Notes under the pieces: model-generated
The model's database searches: none
What the model was told of the DNA's origin: nothing
What the model saw: the letters and a program-made list of their open reading frames with translations, nothing else
NCBI GenBank assembly: GCA_963693315.1
Contig: OY856188.1
Span: 270,439,114 to 270,503,113 of the forward strand
Reading direction: 5' to 3'
From: Diogma glabrata
Taxonomy: Eukaryota; Arthropoda; Insecta; Diptera; Cylindrotomidae
DNA: 64,000 nucleotides
Translations under genes and position numbers: made by a program
Part shown: in pieces, positions 12,016 through 22,802 of the stretch
How the letters are laid out: the number at the start of each line of letters is the position of its first letter
How positions within the stretch are numbered: the first letter of the stretch is position 1

Positions 12016-12468
12016 ATGACGGAAGCATTAATCCGACCTGTGCTTACATTTGGAAGTGAAAGCTGGACATTGACTTCCTCCGATTGTAGAATTTTATCAA
12101 CTTTCGAGAGGAAGGTCATACGAACAATTTATGGTTCATGTAAAGTTGCTGACAATCAGTATAGAATCCGAATGAATCATGAAATCAGACAGCTTCTTGG
12201 AGGCTGCGATGTAATCGGATTCATTAAATCTAACCGGATTAGATGGTTTGGTCATGTAGAAAGGGCTCCTTTGGATAGAATGATAAAAAAGCGTCCCAAC
12301 AACAACCAGCTGATGTTTGTCGAAGAGGAAGACCTAGACAACGCTGGCGTGATGACGTCATCCAAGACCTTCGTGATATAGGATGTTGAAACTGGGGTCA
12401 ACTGGTCATGGAACGAGATGATTGGAAGCTAATTGCACAGACGGCAAAATCCCTCCATGGGATGTAAA
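12016..12468 (+). pseudogene. Post-RT C-terminal region of RTE-like element
   Basis: A 121-codon frame starts at 12016 and carries LIRPVLTFGSESWTL, FERKVIRTIYG and NRIRWFGHVER, the usual C-terminal motifs of CFDP2/RTE-type ORF2. At about 12310 the reading shifts. In another frame the family ending resumes with RWRDDVIQDLRDIG and DDWKLIAQTAKSLHGM, stopping at a TAA near 12466. The frameshift and the missing reverse transcriptase make it a pseudogene. Confidence 0.88.
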
Positions 12469-12471
12469 CGC

Positions 12472-12490
12472 CAGAGAGAGAGAGAGAGAA
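12472..12490 (+). repeat. (AG)n run at retrotransposon end
   Basis: A run of AG dinucleotides directly follows the stop codon of the RTE-like element. RTE-type elements often end in a short microsatellite, so this is probably the element's 3' end. Confidence 0.6.
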
Positions 12491-12589
12491 AAATTATTTA
12501 GCTACTAAACAGGGTAAACAAACATCAGAAAATGATTACAGAAGCCAAAAAAGTTTTGTGGATTCTCTAAAATGCTTTAAAAAACGGTA

Positions 12590-13080
12590 AGGAATTGCTT
12601 ACGAAATTTTATCAAAGCTTGATTAGAGGTCAAACTTTTGATAAGGCTAGTGCAATGGCTGGGAAGATGAATGGGTGTGTAGGCTTGCATCCTTAAGGCA
12701 AATCAATTTACACTATTTATACCATGCAGTTCGCATTCTGTAAATTTATGTGGTGAATACGCTACAAAAAGTAGTACATTGATGATCATACTTTTGCGGA
12801 ATCGTGCAGGAATTATTTTTATTTTTTTCTCGATCAGTTAAGAGATTGGAAATTTTTATGTCGGTTTTCAAAATATCTCTCAAAAGTCACAGTGATACGT
12901 GATGGTCATCAAAATCAAGAGCTGTTAAAGCTCTCAATTCGCAAATTATTGAAAAAACCATCTTTCGATTGCAATTCATCATTACAACATCAAAAGCTGG
13001 AGAGCTCAGTATCATAGTATCTGCGAAGGATTTGTTTTTAGTCAAATTCATGATTTCAGAGTTTTAAATAAAAATTTTGA
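12590..13080 (+). pseudogene. hAT-family transposase remnant
   Basis: Three frames carry successive parts of a hAT (ZMYM1-like) transposase. About 12630-12693 reads RGQTFDKASAMAGKMNG, matching the family GQ.YD.A..M.GK..G box. About 12705-12780 reads FTLFIPCSSHSVNLCGEYA, matching the FVPC.AHSLNL box. About 12790-13010 reads SCRNYFYFFLDQLRDWKFL and then a decayed SDTRW-like segment. Frame changes and a TAA at 12694 separate the blocks. No ends or target duplication were found. It lies just 3' of the RTE-like element and may be an older insertion. Confidence 0.75.
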
Positions 13081-14500
13081 ATTAAAATGGGAGGATATTG
13101 CCTGTTAAATAGAGTTTTGCATTTAAATATTTAAAACATGAGTTTTGAGATGTTTTGTGGGCTCAAGTGTTATTCGTGACTAGGGCGCAAGTAAGTCTAG
13201 TCCCGGCTCTGAATAAACATGTACGGCTCTGAATAAACATGCATACACATGATAGTAACTTCAAATCCTCGAAATTTTGCCTGCAATTCTTTGCCTGAAC
13301 TAAACTTTAAATATCGGGGTCACCATTGAGAACGTTTGTTAAGAATTTGGTAACAAGTACCAAATCGATAAATAAGTAGTCTGTGCTTCAGCCAAACACT
13401 TAAAACCCTGGATTTTGAGCTTTATCTTTAAATTGTAAGCGTTGTTAAATAGTTATTTATGATACAAGCGCGTGATATGGTAGTTTTTTCGATTAAGCGT
13501 AAAGTCTAGAAAAGCTACATGAAATCGAAGTAGTTTTTCACAAGTATTTCCCATAAAATATTTTTTTACAGCTTATTCATGTTTATGTTGTATAAAGTTT
13601 TGCTAATATTGTCAAAAATTTTGTTTGATTTGAAATTAGTTATTGAAAGTTACTTTACGCTTTAGATCGACAAAATAAAATTTTGTAGCACATGCACAAA
13701 AAATTTCCACTTTTCTTCTAAAATAAAATAATCAAAAATATGTATGTTTTACATAGACTTAAACACTATTTTGCATTTTTGGAAATAGCAGTTTTCGTAT
13801 ACGAAAATATTTATTGTACACCGAAAATAAGTAAGCGCACCATCTTCTAGTGAGTTTCGTACTAAAATATATTATTGAACTATATTGTTGATAAATAAAA
13901 AATTGAACTTGATAGGAATCAGTTCGTCTAAAAAAGTGTGCATGCAGAATCAATATGCAGCTGTATGGCAATACACATTTTATACATCAATGCTATATGG
14001 ATTATGTTATTTTATAGTGAGCGGCAAATAATTATTAGTTCTAATTTTGTTTAAAGGAACATCCCGGATTAAAAATATTTAGAATACGATCGATTTTTCT
14101 AGATTCAACAGAATAGTGTTTAAACAGATTTTTTTAGACAGAACTAATTAATTGTAAACGAAAAACTGTATCGTAAACATAAAATCGGGTAAATAGAAGT
14201 TGTATTTTAATTGTGAATAACGTTTTAAGTGTTGTTTATTTATTGTGGATTGTTTTCAACGCTGTGAACTGGAAATTTTTTGCAATCAATCGTTGGAGTT
14301 TTGAAGTTGTTGAATATTTTTGTTTGCAGAATTAAAGTAATGTTGACTAGTTCATCGAATTCAAAGAGATTTGGGAAATATGTTTATCGAGTTAAAAGTT
14401 AAAATTAAAACAAACTATTCTCTTATTTGGAAAACTAGTTCGCACTATCTAATTATACAATTTACTATTACTTCGGTGTGAAAGACCTAAGTATTACATT
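13081..14500. other. AT-rich spacer
   Basis: No gene is recognised. An 18-bp direct repeat (CGGCTCTGAATAAACATG) occurs twice at 13205-13242. The 70-aa minus-strand frame at 13759-13971 has no recognisable motif. Confidence 0.45.
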
Positions 14501-14509
14501 CATGAGCCA

Positions 14510-14720
14510 AAAGTGAAATTCTTACCCCCACTTTTTTTGGCATTTCTCGCCGTTTTAGGACGTACTGATTCTAAAAAAGCAAAAAAAATATATGTCTGTA
14601 TGTCAGCCGGCCGGTCGGCCATCCGGAATTGCCTACGAAATCTAGAAACCGCTGGAGGGATTTCAAAAAATTGGTATCAAGAGACAGGTCCGAAAGGACG
14701 CTGTGTTCGATAACTATACC
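14510..14720. other. Unassigned GC-richer segment
   Basis: This stretch is richer in GC than its surroundings and includes TATGTCTGTATGTC and a GGCCGGTCGGCC palindrome-like core. A 66-aa plus-strand frame covers it but matches no known family. It has the feel of a transposon fragment but has no diagnostic feature. Confidence 0.3.
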
Positions 14721-14849
14721 GGAAGTGTATCAAAAAAATCATTATGTGTGTCAAAAATAGCAGATTTTCATATTTTTGACTTAAAAAACGTTCATTTTAA
14801 GTGATTACGAGTGGGAACATTGAATTTCGATAAATCGTGATGGTCGGGA

Positions 14850-15260
14850 TGGTATGTGAGATCAAAAACTATATTATTGCATTATAATTTTGTCAAAAAA
14901 ATGTTGTCAAGTGTGTCAAAAGAAAGATTTTTATTTATTTTTTACCCAATTTTTTGAATAAAAAAAAAAAAAAATAAAATTAATTATTTGTTTGAAATGA
15001 ATTTTATTATTATTATTGAGAATTATGGCATTATAAGTTTTTCAAAAAAATGTTGTCAAGTGTGTCAAAGGATAGATTTTTATTTATTTTTTGGAAAAAA
15101 TTTAATTTTTGGTAAAAAATTCAATTAATTATTTGTTAGAATTTTATTATTATTATTGAGAATTATGGCATTATAAGTTTGTCAAAAATATGATGTCGTG
15201 TGTCAAAAAATGATTTCATTTATTTTTTTAGCAAATTTTTCGTAAAAAAAAATGTAGCTG
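14850..15260. repeat. About 145-bp tandem repeat, three copies
   Basis: The block GCATTATAA...TTGTCAA...GTGTGTCAAA...TTTATTTATTTTTT recurs with starts at 14879, 15028 and 15168 (spacing 149 and 140). Copies differ by A-tract length and point changes. The GTGTGTCAAAA motif also appears upstream at 14725-14755. Confidence 0.88.
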
Positions 15261-15299
15261 TTTTTATGACGTAAATGTAATTGAAAATGAAATTGGACA

Positions 15300-15725
15300 T
15301 GGACATTTTTGAATTTATTATAGTTTTTGAAATATTTTTGGAATTTTGAAAAAAGTTTGTAGTTTTGATTTTGTAATAATTTTTGCAATATTTTTAGAAT
15401 TTTGGAAAAAGTTTTAATTTTGATTTTGTAAGAATTTTTGGAATATTTTTAGAATTTTGAAAAATTTTAAATTTTTTATTATAATTTTTGGAATTTTGAA
15501 AAAAGTTTCAATTTTTGATTTTGTAATGATTTTTGCAATATTTTTAGAATTTTGGAAAAGTTTGAATTTTTAAGAATTTTTGGAATATTATTGGAATTTA
15601 GAAAAAGTTAAAATATTTGACTTTATTCTAATTTTTGGAATATTTTTGAAATTTTGAAAAAATTTGATTTTATTTCATTTTTACAATATTTTTGGAGTTT
15701 TGAAAGAAATATGAATTTGTGATTT
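15300..15725. repeat. About 60-bp degenerate AT minisatellite
   Basis: About seven degenerate copies of a unit built from TTTTTGGAATATTTTTAGAATTTTGAAAAA- and AATTTTGATTTTGTAAT-type segments. It follows directly after the 145-bp repeats and may be one continuous satellite-like region. Confidence 0.75.
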
Positions 15726-16637
15726 TGTAATATTTTCTCGAAACGCTAAATGGAGAGGTTTTTGAGTAGTTTGCTGAGTGTATCATCTTTTTACTATATC
15801 ATGTAAATTTATGATCTGTTATTTCCGGCATCGTATTGATGTTTCGTGTTAGTTTTGTAATAAATTTTTAAACAGATATAAAAAATACTTGTACAAACAA
15901 AGAGTTATGTTTGATATACATCGCTGCCCAAAACTAAAAACCATGTCCTCATAAAAGTTTTTTGCCGAAAAGTATATCAAAATCCTTAACCCAGACCGAA
16001 GTCTTGATATCTCAGAGCTGTGAGATTTCAGCCCCTCCATATTTTTAGGCTTGGTAAACTGATCGTAAAATGTTATCCATATTAATTAGAAGCAAAAAAA
16101 TTCATGTTCATGCAGTTTATTTCTGACTTTTCGCATTGGCACACATTTATTAGCAAACATTTATCACATAAAATCAATTATTTTAATGACAAGAGCCTGA
16201 TATTTCAGTCCCTTAATATTTTTTAAATATATTTTATGTCATTTTTTTACGGATAAATATTTTTGACATAAACTGTTACCAACTATATGTCTGTCACAAA
16301 AAATTCGCTATTAAAAAGATTATTATTGATTTTTTTGACAAATTTACAATTTATTGATCAAAGAAAGAAAGAAAGAAAGAAGATTTTTTCAGAACACCGA
16401 ATTCGACCCAAGACTAAAACAAATGCTTAAAAAAAGAAAATGATAATTTTAATTTAAAATGGTCGAGTCGTTTAAATTGCCTGGTCAATCCTGCAGAAAT
16501 ATAAATTTATTAAACTTTAAAAAACATATGCTACGCAAAGGAGACCATTGCAAAACGTTCAGTAATTTCGATTGGAGACATTCAAAAATTCGGTTTGAGT
16601 TTTACAAAAAGTTACAATTAAGAATCTTTTTTTTTAA
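15726..16637. other. Spacer
   Basis: No gene is recognised with confidence. A short (AAAG)n run is at 16362-16380. The 60-codon frame 16459-16641 lies just upstream of the Penelope-like remnant and could be part of the same element, but it shows no motif. Confidence 0.4.
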
Positions 16638-16820
16638 ATAGAAAACAGACGTTGTAAATCAGGTTTATACGAAATCAAGTGCAATAGTTGTAATTTTAAA
16701 AAGTTATGTCAAACTGGTAGGATTTGCATAACAAGTTCTAATGAACACCTTACCTTAGTAAACTTGGGGTTCATGTCATTTAACCCAACTATTGTCATTT
16801 CAATATTAGATTATATATAA
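16638..16820 (+). pseudogene. Penelope-like GIY-YIG endonuclease remnant
   Basis: One open frame from 16638 to a TAA at 16818 contains KSGLYEIKCNSCNF, then CQTGRICITSSNEHL. This matches the core of the GIY-YIG endonuclease of Penelope-like retroelements, whose usual pattern is SG(I/V)Y.I.C..C....YIGQTGR....R..EH. The GIY part reads GLY; the YIG part has decayed to KLC; QTGR and EHL are preserved. In intact elements this nuclease cuts target DNA. Only this short piece is visible, with no reverse transcriptase upstream, so it is an old fragment. Confidence 0.7.
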
Positions 16821-17740
16821 TGGACCCAGTTCAGGGAACCCTTGATTTCTGTTACATACATACTATTGTAACATTAGCATTTTATATGAATAAATAAATT
16901 ACATTTTTAGAATATATTTCTATAATGAAATTTGCAAGCAAAAATTAAAAACAAAATTTGATTTAAATCATTTGATAAATAAATATTTTTGTTTACCTTT
17001 GTTTCAAATAAACGTATGTTAAATGCCTAACACTAAATTTAGTTTATATAAATAAAAACGTGAAATTATTTGATTTGTTTTAAAATTCTATTTATCATAA
17101 TAATTTATTGCCATCCGAGAGAAAGTTATTTAAAATTTGAAAAACACAAAAATAAAAAAACTTTAAGATATTAAAAATAACAAAATTATTTAAGAATATT
17201 TAAATTTTTGAACACAATAGTGACAAATATATCTATATTTCGTCATTTTTGTACGGATTATAATTGGAATGTTTTGTAATATATAATTTTACTTTCGGTA
17301 ATTAAAGATTAAAGTGATTGTATAATTTGATGAGGAAATGAAAGAAGTATTTCATATAACTTATAAAAAAAATTATTTACATGAATGTCTTTTCAAAATT
17401 CACTGATTGATAGCTTTGAAGACTAACAATTCTGAAATCCAGAGTACCGGTATTGGATTTCATAAATTTTGTAAAATTCATTTGCTTCCACTACGATTCC
17501 ATATATAACAACTTAATTTTTCACATGTAAAAACGAGAGTAGATTTATTGGGCCAGATTGTTAATTTGATCTCGTACATGAACTTCAATTAAAAGTTAAC
17601 TAAAGAATACCTTAAATTGTTGAAATTATTATAAGCTATTATAAGCAATATACATTATTACATGGAGCAAAGCCAGATGTAAATGCATAATAAAAGCTTA
17701 TTGCTTAGAACGCATAAAAGATCAGTTTTTTATCTAAGTG
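16821..17740. other. AT-rich spacer
   Basis: No gene is recognised. The 16826-16850 stretch (CCAGTTCAGGGAACCC) resembles the start of the GATCCGG-family element at 30419 but is too short to call. Confidence 0.4.
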
Positions 17741-17941
17741 TGTGACACCGCCACGTTCTACATTTCCTGTTATTGATATATGACTTAAAATAAGATATCG
17801 CATACTATTAGCAATAGCTGTGAGATGTCACTAGTTAAGGCAATATCCATAGAAGCGGTATCACTCTTTATCTAAGCTATGGCATATTTCTCCATAATGG
17901 GACGTTAGCGCAAAGACCCCAACCTTCATATAACTCTATAA
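17741..17941 (+). repeat. Dispersed repeat E, copy 1
   Basis: About 200 bp related to segments at 35195-35427 and 42239-42375. Shared landmarks are GTGTGACA, GCAATAGC(A/T)GTGAGAT(A/G)TCACTAG and CCTTCATATAACT. No coding potential or tRNA-like promoter was seen. It may be a piece of an unidentified transposon. Confidence 0.75.
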
Positions 17942-18482
17942 CTAAGTACATACAATTGCCACCGAATAATTCGACGATTTATCGATATAAAATCTAAGGG
18001 AATTATGAGGTTGCAACGCTTTCAACGAAGATAAAATGATTGGTTTCGATCTTTGAAACCCTAGATTCCAAAATATTAACTTGAGAATTCTGTTTTCAAT
18101 TCAAATTTAATTTTCGGTTTACCGTAAAATTTTCGATTAATCGATTAATAAAATTTCGTTCGATTAAAATATAAATTTTTGGAATAAGTATACATATTAT
18201 ATATACATATATAGTATACGAGGGACTTTTGGGATAAGAGGTCAACTTCTCTAGTACCAACGGTCTCTTCGGAGAGTGAATGAGTACAGAGAGTTGTCCT
18301 GGGTGTAAGAAGTAACTCCAAAAGGAGGATGAATCCTGCGAATACCAACGACATCAGGTTGGGGAAGGCAAAGAAAAACTATCCCATTAAAAACTTATCG
18401 AGTATTCCAAGATGAGGTGTGAAATATAAGTGTTCAAAGAAATCACGTAAGAAGAAAATGGTGAATGAAATGAAGAATAATA

Positions 18483-18636
18483 AAATTCAATTTGGAACAT
18501 AGAATGTGAGAAGTGTGTTTGTGTTAAAGGCGGATAAACTAGTAAACTTAAAAAGGGAAAAGGACAGGAACAACATAGACGTAATTGGAATAAGCGAAGT
18601 GAGATGGGAAGGAGTACGCGAAAAACAATGGAGTTA
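18483..18636 (+). pseudogene. Non-LTR endonuclease N-terminus, broken
   Basis: Translation gives FGT*NVRSVF and then DKLVNLKREK, followed by NNIDVIGISEVRWEG. This is the start of the AP-type endonuclease of non-LTR elements, which normally reads GTWNVRSL...L..E....ID...SEVRW. The Trp codon is now TAG, and a further stop follows soon after. The Asn and Glu of the active site are still visible. The rest of the endonuclease is not readable. Confidence 0.8.
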
Positions 18637-19415
18637 AGACGAGTTAAGAGGTGAAAGGCTGATTGAGTTTTTTAAAGGACAAAAGTTGAATTAACGTTAA
18701 AAGCAGACATACAAAGTAATCATGTGTGGCAGAGCTAGAATTAAAACTAAAAAAATAAAAAAAGGAGTAAATATCAAGAAGTGGAACAGAGAATGGAAGA
18801 GAGACTGCAGTCACTGGATGTTGACCAAATAGGTTAACAAAAAGAAGCAGATATGAGGCATTTGAAAACAAAAACGATAGACAGTCTTAGTATATGAATG
18901 GATAGAGCAAAGATGTATAGAAAGAGCAAAGCATAAAAACAGTGTGCAAAAATAGGATATGGTTCAAGACAACAACAAAAGTTAAAAAGCTATAGACACA
19001 TCATGGTAAATAAAATGAAAAAATGCAAAAATTGAATACCGAAGAAGGAAAAGAAATTATAGAAGATTGAGCACAGAATTAAGAAAGGAAACAGACAGAG
19101 CAAGAGAAGAGTGGTTCAAGAGCGTGTGTAAAGAAATCAAAGATTTAGTGAAAGCAAGGCGGCATGATTAGTGTACAACAAAGTGAGAAACTTAACTGCG
19201 AAAAAGGGAAAGAACCGAGTTGAAAGTAAGGAATTAGAGAGCAAAGAAGAGGTAGTATTGAAAGAATAAAATCAAATCTTGGAAGTAGTACATGGATGAA
19301 AAAGTACATGCAGGCATTTTACAAAGGTCTTAAACGTAGAGGTAGAAGAAGCTAAACAAGGATACTGTTTATCTGCAACACTTTTAACACATACATTAAT
19401 GAAATGATTTAGAAA

Positions 19416-20094
19416 TGTTGGATGGAACATAAAGAACTAAGTATAGGAGAAAGGTGCATTGTCGTACACGATATGGTGTTAATTGCAGCGAATGGAAAAG
19501 AACTCAGTATGTATGTCGGAACATCTAAAGGAAAGGACAAAAGTATATGGGTTAAGAATAAACATCAAAAAATCAAAAGCAATAAAAATAGGTGCAAAAG
19601 AAATGTTGAATATTAGTAGATGGAGAAAATTTTGAACAGGTAAAGAGGTATAAGTATCTAGGAACAGAGGTTGGTCTGGTGGAAGAGAGAATAGAGCTAC
19701 GGCAAAGCAAGCCTTTATAGCAAAGACAATTGATTCGGAAGAGTAGAACTAAGGATATGGAGAAGAATGCTTAAAATCAGATGGGTTGACAAAGTGAGGC
19801 GTGAGGCAAGCTTTGAGAAGGGTGGGAGAAGAACGTTGTTTAGTAAGTACAATTGAGCAATGCACGTCGAAAATCATGTTGTTAAGAGATGTTTTGGAAA
19901 GATTGGTGAATGGGAAACAAAAGAGGAGAAGGCGTAAAAGGAATATGATTGACACCACCAAGTCAGCTTATGGTGGGTATGGGAAGATGAAAATGCCACA
20001 CAGGAAAGAGATAAGTGAAGGAGAGTCAGTTAGCTTTCATATAATTATCAGTACATGCGTTAAAACTGTTTTGAGTCCAGTCGATCGGAATTAG
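19416..20094 (+). pseudogene. Non-LTR reverse transcriptase and C-terminal fragments
   Basis: Around 19430-19510 the frame reads KELSIGERCIVVHDMVLIAA, aligned with the usual G...GE.......YADD..L.A; the YADD active site has decayed to VHDM. Around 19640-19680 another frame reads EQVKRYKYLGTEV, the KYLG box that follows the active site. From 19801 a 97-codon frame gives LRRVGEERCL and LLRDVLERLVNGKQKRRRR, the familiar C-terminal tail; the preceding RMLKI and WVDKVR are in a different frame. At least three frameshifts separate these pieces. Confidence 0.8.
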
Positions 20095-20239
20095 ATCATG
20101 TGTAGTCGAGGCAATGAAGCATCTAAAAAGGTCAAAAGTTCGGAATTCTTTAGACTAAGACGGATCGGAATGCGTTTTTTTGCATTCGCTTCCAAAAATT
20201 ATTTGTAAAAATCGTCCCTGTTTATTTTTTTGTAGAAAC

Positions 20240-20330
20240 CGGAAATTGCATTGCTGCAGCCAAAAATGCATTTTTTGAGACGGCATTTGGAAGATTAAAG
20301 AACTTTGTAAATAAGAAACAGAACTGGCCT
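20240..20330 (+). pseudogene. Possible PIF/Harbinger transposase fragment
   Basis: A plus-strand frame reads AAKNAFFETAFGRLKNFVN. The ETAFGRLK part is a good match to the conserved C-terminal motif of PIF/Harbinger transposases, which usually continue with (G/K)R(W/F)R and then a CVLHN box. That continuation is not seen here, and the copy in the right arm (about 21680-21730, minus strand) has lost the match. This is a short motif, so the assignment is tentative. Confidence 0.4.
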
Positions 20331-20656
20331 AAATCAGGCTCCCGGAGATTTTTGAGGTCGCTGATTACGATTATGATGTTCAAATTGACCCACAGCCGAT
20401 CTGGAGCTCAGGAACGCCGATGAACGTCATCTCCGTGGGACTCTCCCAAAAATCACGCGGGAAGGAGAGAAACTCGGCGCCCGGGGGTTTTTTAAGGTCG
20501 CTGATGCAAATATGACATAGGCGAACAACCCCCCGGACACCTGATGCGCCCGAACCTGGACGCGGACGTCATCCCCGAGAATTTTTCTGACAATATCGAC
20601 AAAAACAACCCAAAAATCATTGTTGGGGCGTTCATTGTGGTGCTGAATCCAAATCC

Positions 20657-20841
20657 GTGGAAGATGAGGAAGATGTTCTACTTATGAATACGTCAGTCGA
20701 TGACGAAGAAAATGAGCAGACTTGCGATGTGTCGCTTGATTAAGAATTTGATATATAGTTACGTATCTAAGCATTTAAGTTATTAATTAATGAGGTAAGG
20801 CAAAGTTACAGTTAGATAGTATTTGATTTGAGTTCAATAAA
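20657..20841 (+). pseudogene. Acidic C-terminal coding tail with poly(A) signal
   Basis: A 28-codon in-frame stretch, VEDEEDVLLMNTS then VDDEENEQTCDVSLD, ends at a TAA (20741-20743). AATAAA follows at 20836-20841. Acidic codon use and a poly(A) signal at normal spacing suggest the true 3' end of an element gene whose upstream part has been replaced by the inverted arm. The frame extends a few codons upstream (GAESKS). The family is not recognised. Confidence 0.45.
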
Positions 20842-21027
20842 AAATTTTTAAACGCTAATTACATAAATATTGACTTTCTATTCATTCGATTTCTTCCCTC
20901 CTCACATAATTTAAATAGAATCAACAATTTCACCCAGATATTGCAGTATTGATGTCCGTCTCTAAAATATCATGTTTGGTTGACATCCATGGGAATGACA
21001 TCGATGTCAAGATAAAAGTTCCAATGC

Positions 21028-21595
21028 ACCAGGTGGTGGCAGGGTCGTTTTCGACGTGAAATTCTGGTTTAGCGCCCCAAAAAGTCCCACATAACTATTT
21101 TGAGTTCGTATTCTTCGATTGTGTGAGGAAAACCGTCGGAGACGATGTTCAAGGCCAGGATCCAGTGCACCACGTGTTTGGGGGGGGGTCGTTTTCGACG
21201 GTGAATTCAGATTGAGCGCCCCAAAAACCCTCCACAACGGTTTTCGGTTCACTTTTCTCGATTGTGTGAGGAAAACCCATGGAGATGAGATTCGCGCCCA
21301 GGTTCAGGTGCACCAGGTGTTCAGGGGGTCGTTTTCGATGTGAAATTTGGATTAAACGCCCCTACAATGATTTTCGGGTTGTTTTTGTCGATATTGTCAG
21401 AAAAATTCTCGGGGATTACGTCCGCGTCCAGGTTCGGGCGCACCAGATGTCCGGGGAGTGTCCGCCGGTGCCATATTTGGTTTCAGGGACCTAAAAAACC
21501 CCCGGGCGCCGATTTTCTCTCCTTCTCCGCGTGATTTTCGGGAGAGTCCCACGGAGATGACGTTCATCGGCGTTCCTGAGCTCCAGGTCGGCTGT
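21028..21595. repeat. About 138-bp tandem repeat, four units
   Basis: Units start at about 21030, 21167, 21304 and 21437, each opening with a variant of GTGCACCAGGTGT followed by GGGTCGTTTTCGA. Each continues through GCCCCAAAAA and CGATTGTGTGAGGAAAA to GAGATGA-type blocks. The last two units lie in the right arm of the element, and their complements form the left arm. The three open frames of 60-80 codons here are products of the array. Confidence 0.85.
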
Positions 21596-21902
21596 GGGTC
21601 AATTTGAACATCATTATCGTGATCAGCGATCCTCGAAAACCACCGGGAACGCGATTTGGGCCAGTTCTGTTTCTTATTTACAAAGTTCTTTAATCACCCA
21701 AAAGCCGTCTCAAAAAATGCAATTTTTGGATACATTTTTGGCTGTAGCAAGGCAATTTCCGGTTTCTACAAAAAAATAAACATAAAATAAAAATAACCAT
21801 AAAAGTTTTTACAAATAATTTTTGGAAGCGAATGCAAAAAACCGCATTCAGATCCGTCTTAGTCTAAAGAATTCCGAATGTTTTGCTTCATTGCCTCGAC
21901 TA

Positions 21903-22800
21903 GCAGGCTATTCATGTGAAGAATTGTTTGAAGCAATTTATTTAAAAACAAAAGCAAAAGTTGTGTTGATTAAAGTTATTTTATTCTCTTCCATTTAATT
22001 ATATCAGCTTTATTTGTATGTTTTTTCGATAATAATAGTATGTATTATTGTATTGTTTTCTAACCTATAGCCTACCCTAATGAACTTAACCTATTGTCTA
22101 ATGAAAATTTTCCTATAAAAAATTATCATTATTCAATTGGTATGATTCCAATTGGTCAAATTGTTTTGATTTCATGAAAATTATTTTCAAATTATAATCA
22201 CAATTGCTTTGATAAGTTTTGTTCAAACATAAAATTTTAAGTTAAATTCTCTTATTTCGTTTAGTTGAACTTGGTTGATTGTATGAGAAGGGCGTTTTTT
22301 ATCATCAGGGTTTTTTTTATTAAGAAATTTGATTTATTAATTAAAACAATAAAGATTTATTGTTTTAATTGAAGAAAATGTTTTTATTTTTTATAATACA
22401 CAATTCTTTGTCAGAGAATAAAGTATTGTAATCGATTCGTGAATAATGAATTTTATTCTCTCCCAAATTAAAATTCTCGCTCGTGCCTCGCTCAAGTTTT
22501 AAACCTTTGCTTGAGAATAAACTACTTCATTATTCACTCATTGATTAAATTACTATTAGTCCAGTCAATAAAGCGGGGAAATCGACCGAATAAAATAGTT
22601 TCTTATAGGAAGATGAATCATAAACATTTCTTTTGCATTAGCTTCTATGAGTCTCCTAGGCCATTCGTGACTAGCCCCCCCCCCCCCGAACACCCCCAAA
22701 ACTCAAAATTTACCCCTTTTTCACCCTCCATTTTTAAAAAGATTGCAAAATATAATAAAAGTGAAAATTAAGGACTAAAAATGCCCTCCAGTAGGTTTTA
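21903..22800. other. Spacer
   Basis: AT-rich DNA with a local palindrome near 22345-22370 (ACAATAAAGATTTATTGT) and a C homopolymer at 22674-22687. No gene is recognised. The 86-codon frame at 22511-22771 has no family match. Confidence 0.45.
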
Positions 22801-22802
22801 GG

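Larger units (their letters stand above)
11101..12490 (+). mobile_element. RTE/CFDP2-like non-LTR retrotransposon, internally deleted
   Basis: The 5' part carries an AP-type endonuclease like the one in insect proteins annotated as craniofacial development protein 2. The 3' part carries the post-RT region beginning LIRPVLTFGSESWTL. The reverse transcriptase that should lie between them is missing: the sequence passes directly from the end of the endonuclease (ATWKSND) to the post-RT segment near 12016. The element ends in an (AG)n run at 12474-12488, which may be the 3' tail. The 5' boundary is uncertain. Confidence 0.88.
18200..20094 (+). mobile_element. Decayed non-LTR retrotransposon
   Basis: The order is 5' region, endonuclease, reverse transcriptase fragments and C-terminal part, all in the plus direction, but in shifting frames and with large losses in the middle. 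The 5' boundary is set only by the GC-richer leader near 18220-18350. The identity rests on endonuclease and RT motifs described for the two coding entries here. It differs from the elements at 11101 and 25770. Confidence 0.82.
20103..21902. mobile_element. Element with about 500-bp terminal inverted repeats
   Basis: TAGTCGAGGCAATGAAGCA at 20103 is mirrored by its complement ending at 21902, and the match runs inward for about 500 bp (left arm to about 20640, right arm from about 21355). Both arms share GCCGATGAACGTCATCTCCG-type blocks. The interior holds an acidic C-terminal coding tail with a polyadenylation signal (20657-20841) and a 140-bp tandem array running into the right arm. The left arm contains FFETAFGRLKNF, which resembles the E.AFGRLK box of PIF/Harbinger transposases. 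Flanking bases (GTG and GCA) do not form a clear target duplication. Confidence 0.85.

Noticed and set aside
14513..14713. A 66-aa gene
   Set aside because: The frame contains low-complexity and palindromic DNA, with no recognised family.
20103..21902. A Polinton/Maverick end
   Set aside because: Long inverted ends fit, but no 6-bp target duplication and no Polinton genes were found.
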